This document shows, in pieces, positions 1 to 8,116 of a DNA stretch of 51,723 nucleotides (its first letter is position 1; every line of letters begins with the position of its first letter). The notes beneath the pieces are model-generated. The model was not told the origin of the DNA. It did no database searches and saw only the letters and a list, made by a program, of their open reading frames with translations. The translations under genes were made by a program, and so were the position numbers. This stretch comes from MGOM01 sp035455265 (lineage in GTDB: Bacteria > Chloroflexota > Anaerolineae > Anaerolineales > E44-bin32). The stretch lies in contig DATIFK010000175.1 of the NCBI GenBank assembly GCA_035455265.1, positions 1 to 51,723 of the forward strand, written 5' to 3'.

Positions 1-10
1 CGCCCCGACG

Positions 11-16
11 TATAAT
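11..16 (+). promoter_or_regulatory. -10 box of leaderless GIY-YIG gene
   Basis: A perfect TATAAT is followed by six bases and then the GTG start at 23. With normal -10 to +1 spacing the transcript would begin at the start codon itself. The -35 region lies outside the window. Confidence 0.6.
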
Positions 17-22
17 CGCGCC

Positions 23-283
23 GTGCCCGACTACTACTGCTACATCCTCGAGTGCAGTGACGGCACCTTCTATACCGGATGGACGACGGATCCGCAGCGC
101 CGACTGCGCCAGCACTGCGCCGGCCGCGGCGCCCGCTACACTCGAGCCCACCCGCCGGCCCGCCTGGCGTTCGTCGAACCCCAGCCGGACCGCGCCGCCG
201 CCATGCGCCGCGAACGCGCCCTCAAGGCCCTGTCTCGCGCCCGCAAGCAAGCTCTGATCGACGCTCAGTCCGCCCCCGAGTGA
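23..283 (+). CDS. GIY-YIG nuclease superfamily protein (UPF0213/YhbQ-like)
   Basis: An 86-residue protein that is essentially one GIY-YIG domain. The first beta strands read CYILECSDGTFYTG, the degenerate GIY-YIG core, followed by the conserved Arg-rich helix and the RGARYT-x-P segment typical of the UPF0213 group, which is usually 80-100 residues. These small proteins are annotated as predicted nucleases or DNA-repair accessory proteins; the cellular role is not settled. The GTG start is favoured because a TATAAT lies exactly six bases upstream and there is no Shine-Dalgarno sequence. kbl follows after 14 bases on the same strand, so the two probably share a transcript. Confidence 0.85.
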   Translation: MPDYYCYILECSDGTFYTGWTTDPQRRLRQHCAGRGARYTRAHPPARLAFVEPQPDRAAAMRRERALKALSRARKQALIDAQSAPE

Positions 284-297
284 CACCGGAGCCCGCC

Positions 298-1482
298 ATG
301 CCCCCCATTTCCAAGACACAGTGGATCACCGACGAGTTAGCCTCTCTGCGCGAGAGCGGCCTGTTCAACACCATCCGCACGCTGGCCTCGCCTCAGGGCG
401 CCTGGCTGAAGGTCGACGGCCGGGACGTGCTCAATTTCTGTTCCAACAATTACCTCGGATTGGCGAATCACCCGCGTCTGATTGAGGCTGCCCGCCAGGC
501 CCTCGCAACGCACGGTGTGGGTCCGGCGGCGGTTCGATCGATCGCCGGCACGATGGACCTGCACCTCGAGCTCGAGCGCCGACTGGCGGCGTTCAAGGGC
601 GTCGAGGCGGCGATCTCTTTCCAGTCCGGGTTCAATGCCAATCTCGGCACTCTGCCGGCGCTGGTGGGCAAAGAGGACGTCATCTACTCCGACGAGCTCA
701 ACCACGCCAGCATCATCGACGGCGCCCGCCTCTCCGGGGCCACAGTCGTTCGCTACGCCCACGCCGACGCCGAAGACCTGCGCCAGAAGATCGAGGCCAA
801 CCAGGGCTTCCGCCGCAGCCTGATCGTGACCGACGGTGTCTTCAGCATGGACGGCGATGTTGCCCCTCTGCCGGCGCTATACGAGGTCGCCCGCCACTTC
901 GACGTTCTGCTGATGGTCGATGACGCGCATGGCGAAGGCGTCCTCGGACACGGCGGGCGAGGCATCGTCGACCATTTCCAGCTGCACGGCAAGGTCGACG
1001 TCGAGATCGGGACGCTGTCGAAGGCCTTCGGCGTCGTCGGCGGAGTGGCCGCCGGCCGCGCCGAAATCGTCGAGTGGCTGCGCCAGCGTGCCCGCCCGTT
1101 CCTGTTTTCGTCGGCCATGACCGTCCCCGACGTGGCCGCCTGCCTGGCTGCCATCGACGTCCTGGAGGAATCGGACGAGCTGGTGCGGCGGCTGTGGCAG
1201 AACGCCGACGCCTTCAAAGAGCGCATGCGCGCCATGGGGTTCGACACCGGCAAGAGCACGACCCCGATCACTCCGGTGATGCTGGGAGAAGCCCCACTGG
1301 CCCAGGCCTTCAGCCGCGAGTTGTTCGCCCAGGGCGTCTTCGCCATGGCCATCGGCTACCCCACCGTCCCCAAGGGGAAAGCACGTATCCGGGTCATGAT
1401 CTCGGCCGCTCACAGCGGCGAGGATCTGGAGCGCGGGCTGGCGGCGTTCGAGACGGTGGGCAAGAAGCTCAAGGTCATCTAG
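298..1482 (+). CDS. kbl: Glycine C-acetyltransferase (2-amino-3-ketobutyrate CoA ligase)
   Basis: A 394-residue PLP-dependent alpha-oxoamine synthase. It converts 2-amino-3-ketobutyrate plus CoA to glycine and acetyl-CoA in threonine breakdown. The PLP lysine is in GTLSKAFGVVGG (about K242), the cofactor-stacking His is in ELNHASIIDG (about H136), and VDDAHGEG carries the PLP-binding Asp. Length matches bacterial KBL. The ATG at 298 has GGAG six bases upstream; the frame stays open upstream through the GIY-YIG gene, but that part has no family similarity. No threonine dehydrogenase (tdh) is in the window. The related enzymes BioF and HemA are the main alternatives, but the SNNYLGLANHPRL start and overall sequence favour KBL. 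Confidence 0.9.
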   Translation: MPPISKTQWITDELASLRESGLFNTIRTLASPQGAWLKVDGRDVLNFCSNNYLGLANHPRLIEAARQALATHGVGPAAVRSIAGTMDLHLELERRLAAFKGVEAAISFQSGFNANLGTLPALVGKEDVIYSDELNHASIIDGARLSGATVVRYAHADAEDLRQKIEANQGFRRSLIVTDGVFSMDGDVAPLPALYEVARHFDVLLMVDDAHGEGVLGHGGRGIVDHFQLHGKVDVEIGTLSKAFGVVGGVAAGRAEIVEWLRQRARPFLFSSAMTVPDVAACLAAIDVLEESDELVRRLWQNADAFKERMRAMGFDTGKSTTPITPVMLGEAPLAQAFSRELFAQGVFAMAIGYPTVPKGKARIRVMISAAHSGEDLERGLAAFETVGKKLKVI

Positions 1483-1561
1483 CAGTCAACTGTCCGCTCC
1501 GCGCCGTCAGCTGGTCAAAGGCGGATCGACCCGCGAGCTCGGTCGACGGGCCCACCAGTTG

Positions 1562-1621
1562 CCACGGGGACTGGCCATCCATCCCCAAGAACGCGCTGTC
1601 CCCGTGGAGGCCCACGGGGAC
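1562..1621. repeat. 10-bp motif in direct and inverted copies
   Basis: CCACGGGGAC at 1562-1571, its reverse complement at 1598-1607, and the forward motif again at 1612-1621. The first two form a 10-bp stem with a 26-nt loop. It lies in the roughly 200-bp gap between kbl and the convergent 73-residue gene, where I see no other gene. Confidence 0.5.
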
Positions 1622-1657
1622 AGCTCGAACCCGACTCAGACTGGAGGAGAGAGTCAA

Positions 1658-1671
1658 GCCCCGCTAGGGGC
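1658..1671 (-). terminator. Weak hairpin after the 73-residue gene
   Basis: GCCCC/GGGGC stem with a 4-nt loop. On the minus strand it is followed by a T/C-rich run. It begins 10 bases past the stop of the minus-strand gene. The stem is only 5 bp, so termination is tentative. Confidence 0.3.
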
Positions 1672-1680
1672 GGGATTCGC

Positions 1681-1902
1681 TCAGGCGAACGGATCGTAAC
1701 CCGGCAACGAGCCCGCCCACACACACGTCGGGCGGTCGAGCGCGTTGCATCCGATCCCGTAGGAACAGCGGTGGCCGAGCAGCCGCGGCGGCTGATCCGG
1801 AAGGAACTCCGGCGGCTCCACCACTTCCACTTCCAACGTCACATCGCGGCCCGCATGTTCACAGGCGATGGTCTTCTGCCTAATCCAGATGCGCCGGGTC
1901 AT
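1681..1902 (-). CDS. Small hypothetical protein with four cysteines
   Basis: A 73-residue protein I cannot assign to a named family. It has Cys at about 14, 46, 52 and 60 (TIACEHAG, HRCSYGIGC, RPTC), His16 and His44, and an acidic Glu/Pro-rich middle. The spacing would suit a structural metal site, which is inference. The start is well supported: GGAGG five bases before the ATG and a TAGAGT -10-like box at 1925-1930. The clean ribosome binding site and non-random amino acid composition argue for a real gene. It is convergent with kbl. Confidence 0.65.
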   Translation of the reverse strand: MTRRIWIRQKTIACEHAGRDVTLEVEVVEPPEFLPDQPPRLLGHRCSYGIGCNALDRPTCVWAGSLPGYDPFA

Positions 1903-2008
1903 GGCCGCCTCCGTGCGTCAACCCACTCTAGCCGCGTTGGCCCCGCGCCTCCGAGTGCTGACTGTCACAGGCCAAATCGGACGGAAGGCCTCTTCTTGAG
2001 AAACGAAA

Positions 2009-2030
2009 GCCCCGGGGCGGGACCCGGGGC
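2009..2030 (-). terminator. Intrinsic terminator after the beta-helix lipoprotein gene
   Basis: GCCCCGGG and CCCGGGGC form an 8-bp stem with a 6-nt loop. Reading the minus strand, the stem is followed by TTTCGTTTCTC. It lies about 190 bases past the lipoprotein stop. The rest of 1903-2215 holds no gene that I can see. Confidence 0.6.
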
Positions 2031-2215
2031 GGCAGACGAAGAGTGCAAGCCCTGGCCTGGCGGGGATGTCCGGCGGCTTCGATGAGAGTGCGATGCGCAA
2101 GGGCCAGGGCCAATCATCATTCTAGGTTGCCTTGTGAAGCCTGTCACGTGACGTTTGTCCCGTCGGACCTGGACCTACAAGGTGCCATTCCGCGCCTCGA
2201 AAGGGCCGGGCCGGC

Positions 2216-4288
2216 CTACGGTGTGACGACCGGCACGCGTTCGAGCGAACCCTGCAGCGTCACTCCGTCGACGGCTACCCAGCATGTCACGCGGCCGATC
2301 GGAACGACCTGCAGCCAGGCGGAATCGTCCGTTCGGCCGACAACCGGCACGGTCTGCCCCTCGGTGATCGTCGTCAGGGTGCGGGCCCCTGCGGACGGTC
2401 GACTTCTGCACGCGGCCGGGCTCAGCCCCGCCGCCGAAGCCTCGCCCGGCGTCGGCGTGTACCCAGCCGTGCCTACCGGCACGAGCGTCGCCTCACCGGT
2501 GTTCGCGGCCTCGACCGCGCCACTGTCGCAGCCGTCCCCTTGCGGCCTGGAGGCGCCGCTCTCGTCGGTGCGTAGACACAGCAACGCATCGGCGGCATCG
2601 ATGGCCGGGCTCCCCGGCAGCAGCGCGTGGGTCGCCGGCCGATCCCCGTTCGGCCTGAGCCGATCGAGGAGCGGATCCACGCCGGCCAGATTCCCAGTCA
2701 GCGGAAGGGCGCAGGAGGCGTCGCCCTGCAGGTTGCCCCGACCGATTGCAGTCCCCGGGCCGGCGCAATCCGTCGATCCAGGATTCAGCGCCAGAATGGA
2801 ATTGGCCAACTGCAGATCAGCCCCAAGGTAGACCCCGCTCCCTTCCACCGCGGCGTTGTCCGTGATGGTGCAATGCACCACCTGGATCGTCCCGGCTTGG
2901 GTCCAGATGCCGCCTCCCTGGGTGTCTGACGTATTCCCGCTGACCGTGCAATTCTCCAGGGTTGCGCTCCCGGAGAGGTAGAGCCCTCCTCCAGTGACCG
3001 CTTCGTTTTGTTCGACCGTGCTCCCCATCAACCGGATCGACCCTGAACTGTAGATCCCTCCGCCCTCGACGCGGGCCTTGCTCACCTGGATGGTGCTGTT
3101 CTCGATCGTCGCCGTGCCGCTGTTGAAGATGGCGCCGCCATGGTCGCCCACGCCATTTTCGATCAAACTGTCGGAGACGGTCAACTCGCCGGCGTTGTAG
3201 ATGACGCCGCCGTCCCCCTCCGTCCTCCCGCTCGCGATCAGCCGGGTCAACACGGCTCGGGCGGTCGAGGCAACGAAGATGGCGGAACCCTCGGCTTTGG
3301 CGTAGCCCACGAGCACGACATCCGAGAGGCTGGCTTGCGCGTTCCCGTCGAGAGTCAGATCGCCTCCCGAGACAGCTTCGTCGTAGTCGATGCGGCCTCC
3401 CTGCATCGTCAGGGTCCCCGTGCTGAAGATCCCTCCGCCTCTGGAGGAGGCGTGGTTGTCGGTCACGTTGACGTTGACCAGATCCAGACTTCCCAGATTC
3501 GAGAGCCCGCCGCCCTCGCCGGCGGGATTGGGTAGCGGGTAGTCCTTCTCGCGCGCGTAGTTGAGCTGGATCAAGCCGCCGGTGATGGTCAGCGTGCCCA
3601 GATTGGCGATGCCGCCTCCTGACTGATACGCCGCGTTGTCGCGCACCGTGCTGTCGACCAACGATGCCGTGCCGATATTCATCAAGGCGCCGCCGCGGGT
3701 GACGCTCAGGGCTCCGGTGATGGTGGCCCCCTCGAGGGTCAGGCTGCCTTCGCTGTACACCGCGCCCCCGCCGCCGGCGCCGGTGGCCTGTCCTCCTTGG
3801 ATATTGGCCTGCAACAAGCTCAGGCTGGAGGCGGCGTCGACCCGGATCGCGCCGCCCGCCTCGGCTTCGCCCCCGAGGACCGTCAGACCTTTCACCGTCG
3901 CGGAGCCAGAGAGCAAATGGAAGGCCCGGTCTCCCAGCTGACTGGCGTCGACAACCACCGAGGCCGGATCTGCCTCCCCAGCCGCCGTCACTGTCACCTC
4001 CCCCACCAGGTCCAGATCCCCGCTGGCGGCCGCCTCTTCGCCGCCGCCCGCTAGCGTCAGGGTGTAGGTTCCGGGGGGTAGGAGGATGGTCTCGGCCTGC
4101 TCGGTGGCATTGGCGGCCAGGACGGCTTCGCGCAGAGAACAGTCGCGGCTGGTGCACTGCCCGTCATTGCTGTCATCGAACTTGGTGACGTTCAGGTCCG
4201 TGGTCGGCGCGCGGCTGCAGGCAACCAGCAGCGGCACCAGGGCGGCGAGCAGGGCGCGCGGCAGCAAGGCGGAGGCGGACGACGACAT
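2216..4288 (-). CDS. CSLREA-domain beta-helix lipoprotein with SH3-like C-terminus
   Basis: A 690-residue exported protein. Residues 1-24 are a lipoprotein signal ending in LLVAC, so Cys24 should be lipidated. CSLREAVLAAN at 50-60 is the hallmark of the CSLREA domain. Roughly residues 70-500 are short Gly/Ser/Thr-rich repeats of the type GGGIYSSGSI and GGAIFNSGTATI, as in right-handed parallel beta-helix (polymorphic-membrane-like) proteins. A GSPAIDAADALLC segment followed by SRPQGDGCDSGAVE matches the choice-of-anchor end that often closes such helices. The last ~75 residues resemble a bacterial SH3-like domain (EGQTVPVVGRTDDSAWLQV). The likely role is a cell-surface adhesive or structural protein; no catalytic residues are recognisable. 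SD GGGAGGG lies 7 bases before the ATG. Confidence 0.85.
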   Translation of the reverse strand: MSSSASALLPRALLAALVPLLVACSRAPTTDLNVTKFDDSNDGQCTSRDCSLREAVLAANATEQAETILLPPGTYTLTLAGGGEEAAASGDLDLVGEVTVTAAGEADPASVVVDASQLGDRAFHLLSGSATVKGLTVLGGEAEAGGAIRVDAASSLSLLQANIQGGQATGAGGGGAVYSEGSLTLEGATITGALSVTRGGALMNIGTASLVDSTVRDNAAYQSGGGIANLGTLTITGGLIQLNYAREKDYPLPNPAGEGGGLSNLGSLDLVNVNVTDNHASSRGGGIFSTGTLTMQGGRIDYDEAVSGGDLTLDGNAQASLSDVVLVGYAKAEGSAIFVASTARAVLTRLIASGRTEGDGGVIYNAGELTVSDSLIENGVGDHGGAIFNSGTATIENSTIQVSKARVEGGGIYSSGSIRLMGSTVEQNEAVTGGGLYLSGSATLENCTVSGNTSDTQGGGIWTQAGTIQVVHCTITDNAAVEGSGVYLGADLQLANSILALNPGSTDCAGPGTAIGRGNLQGDASCALPLTGNLAGVDPLLDRLRPNGDRPATHALLPGSPAIDAADALLCLRTDESGASRPQGDGCDSGAVEAANTGEATLVPVGTAGYTPTPGEASAAGLSPAACRSRPSAGARTLTTITEGQTVPVVGRTDDSAWLQVVPIGRVTCWVAVDGVTLQGSLERVPVVTP

Positions 4289-4367
4289 AGCGAACCCTCC
4301 CCGAACGCGGGATGGCCGGGTTGCGCTGGATAGGATACATCCGAAGAGGAGCAGGTGGAACAGGACG

Positions 4368-4682
4368 TCAGAACTGGAAGCGGCCTCGCGACGGTACGAT
4401 CCGCCGGCGGTAGTTGACGACGAACTTCTGCAGCCGGGCTTCCAGATCCTGGAAGCGGTCGGAGGCCAGGACGTCCTCCAGGTGCTTGAGGTCCGCGGCC
4501 ACGAAGCCCGCCAGGCGAAGCGGATAGGGGCCGTAGGCGGTGTGCCAGGCCTCCGACATCGTCAGGCCGAGGTGCTCCAGCGCCGGGACGAACTCGCCGA
4601 GGACATAGTTGAAGTAGGCCTCGCGCCGCTCCGGGAGGGGGTCGTACGACAGTAGCAGCTTCACGCGCCCGTTGGCCGCCAT
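4368..4682 (-). CDS. Hypothetical protein downstream of amrS
   Basis: A 104-residue soluble protein beginning VKLLLSYDPLPERREAYFNYVLGEFVPALEHLGL, with a basic tail (YRRRIVPSRGRF). The pattern of a beta strand followed by a long helix, twice, with a hydrophobic strand LRLAGFVAADL, resembles small ferredoxin-fold or dimeric alpha-beta-barrel proteins; this is inferred from pattern only. It starts 13 bases after the amrS stop in the same direction, so it is probably co-transcribed. No strong Shine-Dalgarno is visible, which suggests dependence on upstream translation. Confidence 0.65.
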   Translation of the reverse strand: MAANGRVKLLLSYDPLPERREAYFNYVLGEFVPALEHLGLTMSEAWHTAYGPYPLRLAGFVAADLKHLEDVLASDRFQDLEARLQKFVVNYRRRIVPSRGRFQF

Positions 4683-4695
4683 GGGGGCAGGTGCG

Positions 4696-5829
4696 TCAGG
4701 CTCGAACTCGCCGAGGGACGCGGGTGAACAAGTCGGAGGCCTGGCCGCGCCGGACGGTCTCCGGCCGTGCCGTCCAGCGTCCGGGGACGACGGCGCTGCA
4801 CTTCGGGCAGCGCCCGTCGGCGGTGAGGTGGTAGCCCAGGATGACGTAGCCGAGGCGTTCGATCAAGGTTGCCCCGCACGACGGGCACAGCGTGTCTTCG
4901 TACGACCCGACGGAGCCGGGCAGGTTGCCGGCATAGACAAAGTGCAGGCCGGCCTCCTGGCCGATCTCAGCGGCACGCAGCAGGGTCGTCGCCGTCGTCT
5001 CATCGGGGTCCGTCATGCGGTAGTCCTTGTGGAAGGCGGTGACGTGCCAGGGGATGTCGGGCGAGACCGAGACCAGGAACCGGGCGGCGTCCATCAGCTC
5101 TTCGGTGCTGTCGTTGAACCCCGGAACGACCAGGGTGACGACCTCGACCCAGAAGCCCGCCTGATACGCCCCTCGGATGGTTTCCAGCACGTGGTCGAGC
5201 ACGCCGCCGAGCTGGCGGTAGGCCTTGTCGCGCATCGTCTTCAGGTCGACCTTGTAGGCCGTCACCCATGGCCGCAGGTACTCCAGCACTTCCGGCGTAG
5301 CGTTGCCGTTGGACACGTACGCACACAGCAGCCCAGCGCGGCGCGCCTCCTCGAAAACGGCGCGCGACCACTCGGAGGTGATGAGCGGCTCGTTGTAGGA
5401 GGAGGCGATCACTTGCGCCCCCAGGCGCACCCCGGCGGCCACCATTTCGGCCGGAGACGTTCGCCGCACCGTCCCTTCGGCGATGTCATCCGAGGCCGGG
5501 TCGCGCAAGGCCTGCGAGGTCACCCAATTCTGGCAGTACGAACAGTGAAAGTCGCAGCCGAGCATACCGAAGGTGAGCGCGTCAGAGCCCGGCAGCACAT
5601 GGAAGAACGGTTTCTTCTCGACCGGGTCGCATTGCAGAGCGGCGACGTACCCCCACGGAACGCGGAGGACGCCGCCGTCGTTGAAGCGCACCTTGCAGAT
5701 TCCGCGCCGGCCGGGCCGGATCAAACACCGATGCCCGCAGGCATAACACTCGACGGAACCATCGTCTCGTCGCTGGTACAGCTCACCTTCGACGGTCAGG
5801 CCGTCGAGGACGTCGGCCAACGTGCTCAT
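4696..5829 (-). CDS. amrS: AmmeMemoRadiSam system radical SAM enzyme
   Basis: A 377-residue radical SAM protein. The cluster motif is GCDFHCSYCQN with Cys92, Cys96 and Cys99 (CX3CX2C), which should bind a 4Fe-4S cluster and SAM. Upstream, CYACGHRC and GIC (Cys28, 31, 35, 45) and the DPVEKKPFFHVLPG segment are diagnostic of the AmmeMemoRadiSam family. A C-terminal CPSC...CPKC pair adds a likely zinc ribbon. The pathway of the family is unknown. The usual partners AMMECR1 and MEMO are not in this window. The frame is open further upstream, but the start at 5829 is chosen because AGAGG precedes it and a TATAAT lies 15 bases upstream. Confidence 0.9.
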   Translation of the reverse strand: MSTLADVLDGLTVEGELYQRRDDGSVECYACGHRCLIRPGRRGICKVRFNDGGVLRVPWGYVAALQCDPVEKKPFFHVLPGSDALTFGMLGCDFHCSYCQNWVTSQALRDPASDDIAEGTVRRTSPAEMVAAGVRLGAQVIASSYNEPLITSEWSRAVFEEARRAGLLCAYVSNGNATPEVLEYLRPWVTAYKVDLKTMRDKAYRQLGGVLDHVLETIRGAYQAGFWVEVVTLVVPGFNDSTEELMDAARFLVSVSPDIPWHVTAFHKDYRMTDPDETTATTLLRAAEIGQEAGLHFVYAGNLPGSVGSYEDTLCPSCGATLIERLGYVILGYHLTADGRCPKCSAVVPGRWTARPETVRRGQASDLFTRVPRRVRA

Positions 5830-5844
5830 ACCGCCTCTGGGGCC

Positions 5845-5850
5845 ATTATA
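5845..5850 (-). promoter_or_regulatory. Extended -10 promoter of amrS
   Basis: TGGTATAAT on the minus strand is an extended -10 (TG, one base, TATAAT). No convincing -35 is seen. The predicted leader is about 9 nt and contains AGAGG. Confidence 0.55.
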
Positions 5851-5875
5851 CCAAGTCGAATCCACCCGGCCCGGG

Positions 5876-5951
5876 GTGGCCAGTGGACAGTGGCCAGTGG
5901 TCAGAACGACAAGGGCGTGCGACTGACCACTCACCACTCACCACTGACCAC
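5876..5951. repeat. Heptamer hairpin cassette A (4 forward + 4 reverse units)
   Basis: Forward units GTGGCCA, GTGGACA, GTGGCCA, GTGGTCA occupy 5876-5903. After a 20-nt loop come TGACCAC, TCACCAC, TCACCAC, TGACCAC at 5924-5951. The two blocks pair into a stem of about 28 bp. It lies between the divergent amrS and mobA genes. Confidence 0.85.
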
Positions 5952-5965
5952 TTCTTCTCGGACAG

Positions 5966-5971
5966 TACAAT
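5966..5971 (+). promoter_or_regulatory. -10 box of leaderless mobA
   Basis: TACAAT is six bases before the mobA ATG, which puts the expected +1 on the start codon. CTGACC from the last heptamer of cassette A lies 16 bases further upstream, where a -35 would be. Confidence 0.55.
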
Positions 5972-5977
5972 GGGCCC

Positions 5978-6598
5978 ATGGTCACGCTCGCCGTCCAGGC
6001 TGGAGGTCAATCCCGTCGCATGGGCCGCGACAAGGGCCTGGTCGAGTTGGCCGGCCGCCCCCTCATCCGCCACGTGATCGACCGCCTGGCCCGTTTGGCG
6101 GACGAGGTCGTCGTGACGACCAACGATCGCCAGCGCTACGCCTTCCTCGACGTACGCCTCGTCTCCGACGCCGTCCCCGGCGCCGGCGCCCTGCCCGGGT
6201 TGGCCACGGCGCTCGAGGCGGCGCACGGCGAGCGCGTCCTGATCGTCGCCTGCGACATGCCTTTCGCCTCGGCGAAGCTTGCCGCTCACCTCCTCGAACT
6301 CGCCCTGGATGCCGATGTCGCCATCCCGCGCCGAGAAGGAGAATTCGAGCCGCTCTTCGCCGCCTACCGGCGCGACTGCCTGCCCGCCATCCACACGGCG
6401 CTGGCCGCAGGGCAGGCGCGTATGATCAGTTACTTTCCCTCGGTCCGAGTTCGTCCGGTCGAAGCGAAGGAATGGGAGTCATTCGATCCGGGCGGACGCA
6501 GCTTCTTCAACGTCAACACCCCCGACGACTTGCGACGGGCCGAGGCGATGTGGGCGGAAGAGCGCGCCTCACGCCTGCCGGGAGACGACCTCCAATGA
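5978..6598 (+). CDS. mobA: Molybdenum cofactor guanylyltransferase
   Basis: A 206-residue nucleotidyltransferase that transfers GMP from GTP to molybdopterin. The N-terminus LAVQAGGQSRRMGRDKGLVEL is the L-x-x-GG-x-S-x-RMG-x-DK signature of MobA, and ACDMPFAS carries the metal-binding Asp. Length is normal for the family (about 190-210). There is no Shine-Dalgarno; the ATG is six bases behind TACAAT, consistent with a leaderless mRNA. Its stop overlaps the start of the following aminotransferase (ATGA), so the two are translationally coupled. No molybdoenzyme or other Moco genes are in the window. A generic MobA-like NTP transferase is the alternative. Confidence 0.88.
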   Translation: MVTLAVQAGGQSRRMGRDKGLVELAGRPLIRHVIDRLARLADEVVVTTNDRQRYAFLDVRLVSDAVPGAGALPGLATALEAAHGERVLIVACDMPFASAKLAAHLLELALDADVAIPRREGEFEPLFAAYRRDCLPAIHTALAAGQARMISYFPSVRVRPVEAKEWESFDPGGRSFFNVNTPDDLRRAEAMWAEERASRLPGDDLQ

Positions 6599-7818
6599 CG
6601 CTCGATCCCACCAGGGTGCGCCGCCAGTTCCCTGCCCTGGCTGCTGAGGCCGTGTACTTCGACAACCCCGGCGGCACTCAGGTGCCCCAGCGCGTGGTCG
6701 AGCGCATCTCGAACTACCTGACGACGACCAACGCCAATTCCGGCGGTGCCTTCGCGACCAGCCGAGCCTCGGACGCCGTGGTCGAAGAAGCCCGCCTCGC
6801 CGTGGCGAGCTTTCTGGGGGCCTCGCGGCCGGAGGAGATCATCTTCGGCCCGAACATGACGACCTTGACGTTCAACCTGAGCCGGGCGCTCGGGCGCCGC
6901 TTGCTGCCGGGCGACGAGATCATCGTCACTCACCTGGACCACGACGCCAACATTTCCCCCTGGCTGCTCCTCGCCGAGGACCGCGGCTGCATCGTCCACT
7001 GGCTGGACTTCGACGTCGAAGACTGCACGCTCCGCCTCGAGCAATTCGATCGGCTGCTGAGCTCGCGCACGCGCCTGGTGGCCGTCGGCTACGCCTCCAA
7101 CGCCGTAGGCACGGTCAACCCGGTGGCGGAGGTTGTGCGCCGGGCCCATCAGGCCGGTGCCCTGTGCTTCGTCGACGCCGTCCAGTACGCCCCCCACCGG
7201 CTCATCGACGTCCGGGCCCTGGACTGCGACTTCCTGGCTGTGTCGGCCTACAAGTTCTTCGGGCCGCATCTGGGTGCGCTGTACGGCAAGTTCGAGCACC
7301 TGGCTCGACTGCGCGCCTACAAGGTTCGTCCGGCTTCGGACGAGCCGCCGGGCAAGTTCGAGACGGGGACGCCCGCGTTCGAAAACATCGCCGGCACGCT
7401 GGGCGCGCTGGAGTATCTGGCGTCGTTGGCAGGCGCGACCTCGCCGGAACGTCCGGCGCTGGCGAACGCCATGGAGGCGATCCACGCCTACGAAAGGACG
7501 CTGACGCTCGCCCTGCTGGAACGCCTTGGAGGCGTCCCCGGCGTGCACATCTTCGGATTGACCGAACCGGACCGCGTGGATGAGCGTGTGCCGACGGTTT
7601 CGTTCACTCTGGAGGGTCGCTCCCCACGTGAGGTCGCCGAGGCGCTGGCGCAGGCCGGGATCTACGTGTGGGATGGCAACTTCTACGCGCTGGCGGTCAC
7701 CGAACGGCTAGGCCTCGAAGCGCACGGCGGCCTGGTGCGCGTCGGTTTGGCCCACTACAACACCGTCGAGGAGATCGAGCGGTTCGATGCTGTTCTGCGG
7801 AAAGTAGCGGCCGGCTGA
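6595..7818 (+). CDS. Class V aminotransferase, cysteine desulfurase-like
   Basis: A 407-residue PLP enzyme of the cysteine desulfurase-like group. It opens with RRQFPALAAEAVYFDNPGGTQVP, and the PLP lysine is in SAYKFFGPH (about K220). HLDHDANISPW and DAVQYAPH fit the cofactor site. The C-terminal GLVRVGLAHYNT aligns with the SufS end, but the preceding loop, where SufS has RAGHHC, has no cysteine (LGLEAHGG). A classical persulfide mechanism is therefore doubtful. The ATG overlaps the mobA stop by four bases, so a role with the molybdenum cofactor is possible but unproven. Selenocysteine-lyase-like or isopenicillin-epimerase-like reactions are alternatives. Confidence 0.85.
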   Translation: MTLDPTRVRRQFPALAAEAVYFDNPGGTQVPQRVVERISNYLTTTNANSGGAFATSRASDAVVEEARLAVASFLGASRPEEIIFGPNMTTLTFNLSRALGRRLLPGDEIIVTHLDHDANISPWLLLAEDRGCIVHWLDFDVEDCTLRLEQFDRLLSSRTRLVAVGYASNAVGTVNPVAEVVRRAHQAGALCFVDAVQYAPHRLIDVRALDCDFLAVSAYKFFGPHLGALYGKFEHLARLRAYKVRPASDEPPGKFETGTPAFENIAGTLGALEYLASLAGATSPERPALANAMEAIHAYERTLTLALLERLGGVPGVHIFGLTEPDRVDERVPTVSFTLEGRSPREVAEALAQAGIYVWDGNFYALAVTERLGLEAHGGLVRVGLAHYNTVEEIERFDAVLRKVAAG

Positions 7819-7826
7819 TTTGTTTG

Positions 7827-7888
7827 CCAGTTCCCAGTTGCCGGTAACCAGTCATATGAAAGACTGGCGACTGGGAACTGGAGACTGG
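7827..7888. repeat. Heptamer hairpin cassette B (CCAGTNN type, 4 + 4 units)
   Basis: CCAGTTC, CCAGTTG, CCGGTAA, CCAGTCA at 7827-7854, a 6-nt loop, then AGACTGG, CGACTGG, GAACTGG, AGACTGG at 7861-7888. It starts nine bases after the aminotransferase stop and could end that transcript as a long hairpin, though no T-run follows. The remaining bases to 8116 hold a weaker CACAGGC/GCCTGTG stem and no gene that I can see. Confidence 0.85.
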
Positions 7889-8116
7889 ACAAAGCACAGG
7901 CAGACATCTAGGTGAGGGGGGCACCCAGACGTCCGCCTGTGATTCGAAGTATACCTAAACCGTTCGCCTCGTCAAGGGGCAGGTGCCATTCTTCACAATG
8001 CTGTCGGATTTCCTCCTCTCGGGTGACGGTCGTCGCTGGGAACAGGACGGATGGTACTGCTTGGGGTTCTGAGCCGAAGCCTAGACTTGGAGAGGTTTAC
8101 TCCGGGTTTCTTATCC

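Noticed and set aside
79..297. An N-terminal extension of kbl overlapping the GIY-YIG gene
   Set aside because: The extension is Arg/Pro-rich in a second frame of a real gene; the ATG at 298 has a ribosome binding site and starts the family homology.
5876..5951. Heptamer arrays as a CRISPR array
   Set aside because: Units are 7 bp with no spacers and no cas genes are nearby.
4672..7818. A 1048-codon plus-strand open frame across amrS, mobA and the aminotransferase
   Set aside because: Only its 3' third is the aminotransferase gene. The rest is antisense to amrS and out of frame with mobA, with Arg/Pro/Gly-rich composition typical of GC-rich non-coding frames.
7889..8050. CACAGGC/GCCTGTG stem as a terminator or small RNA
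   Set aside because: The stem is short, the loop long and no T-run follows; cassette B just upstream is the better candidate.
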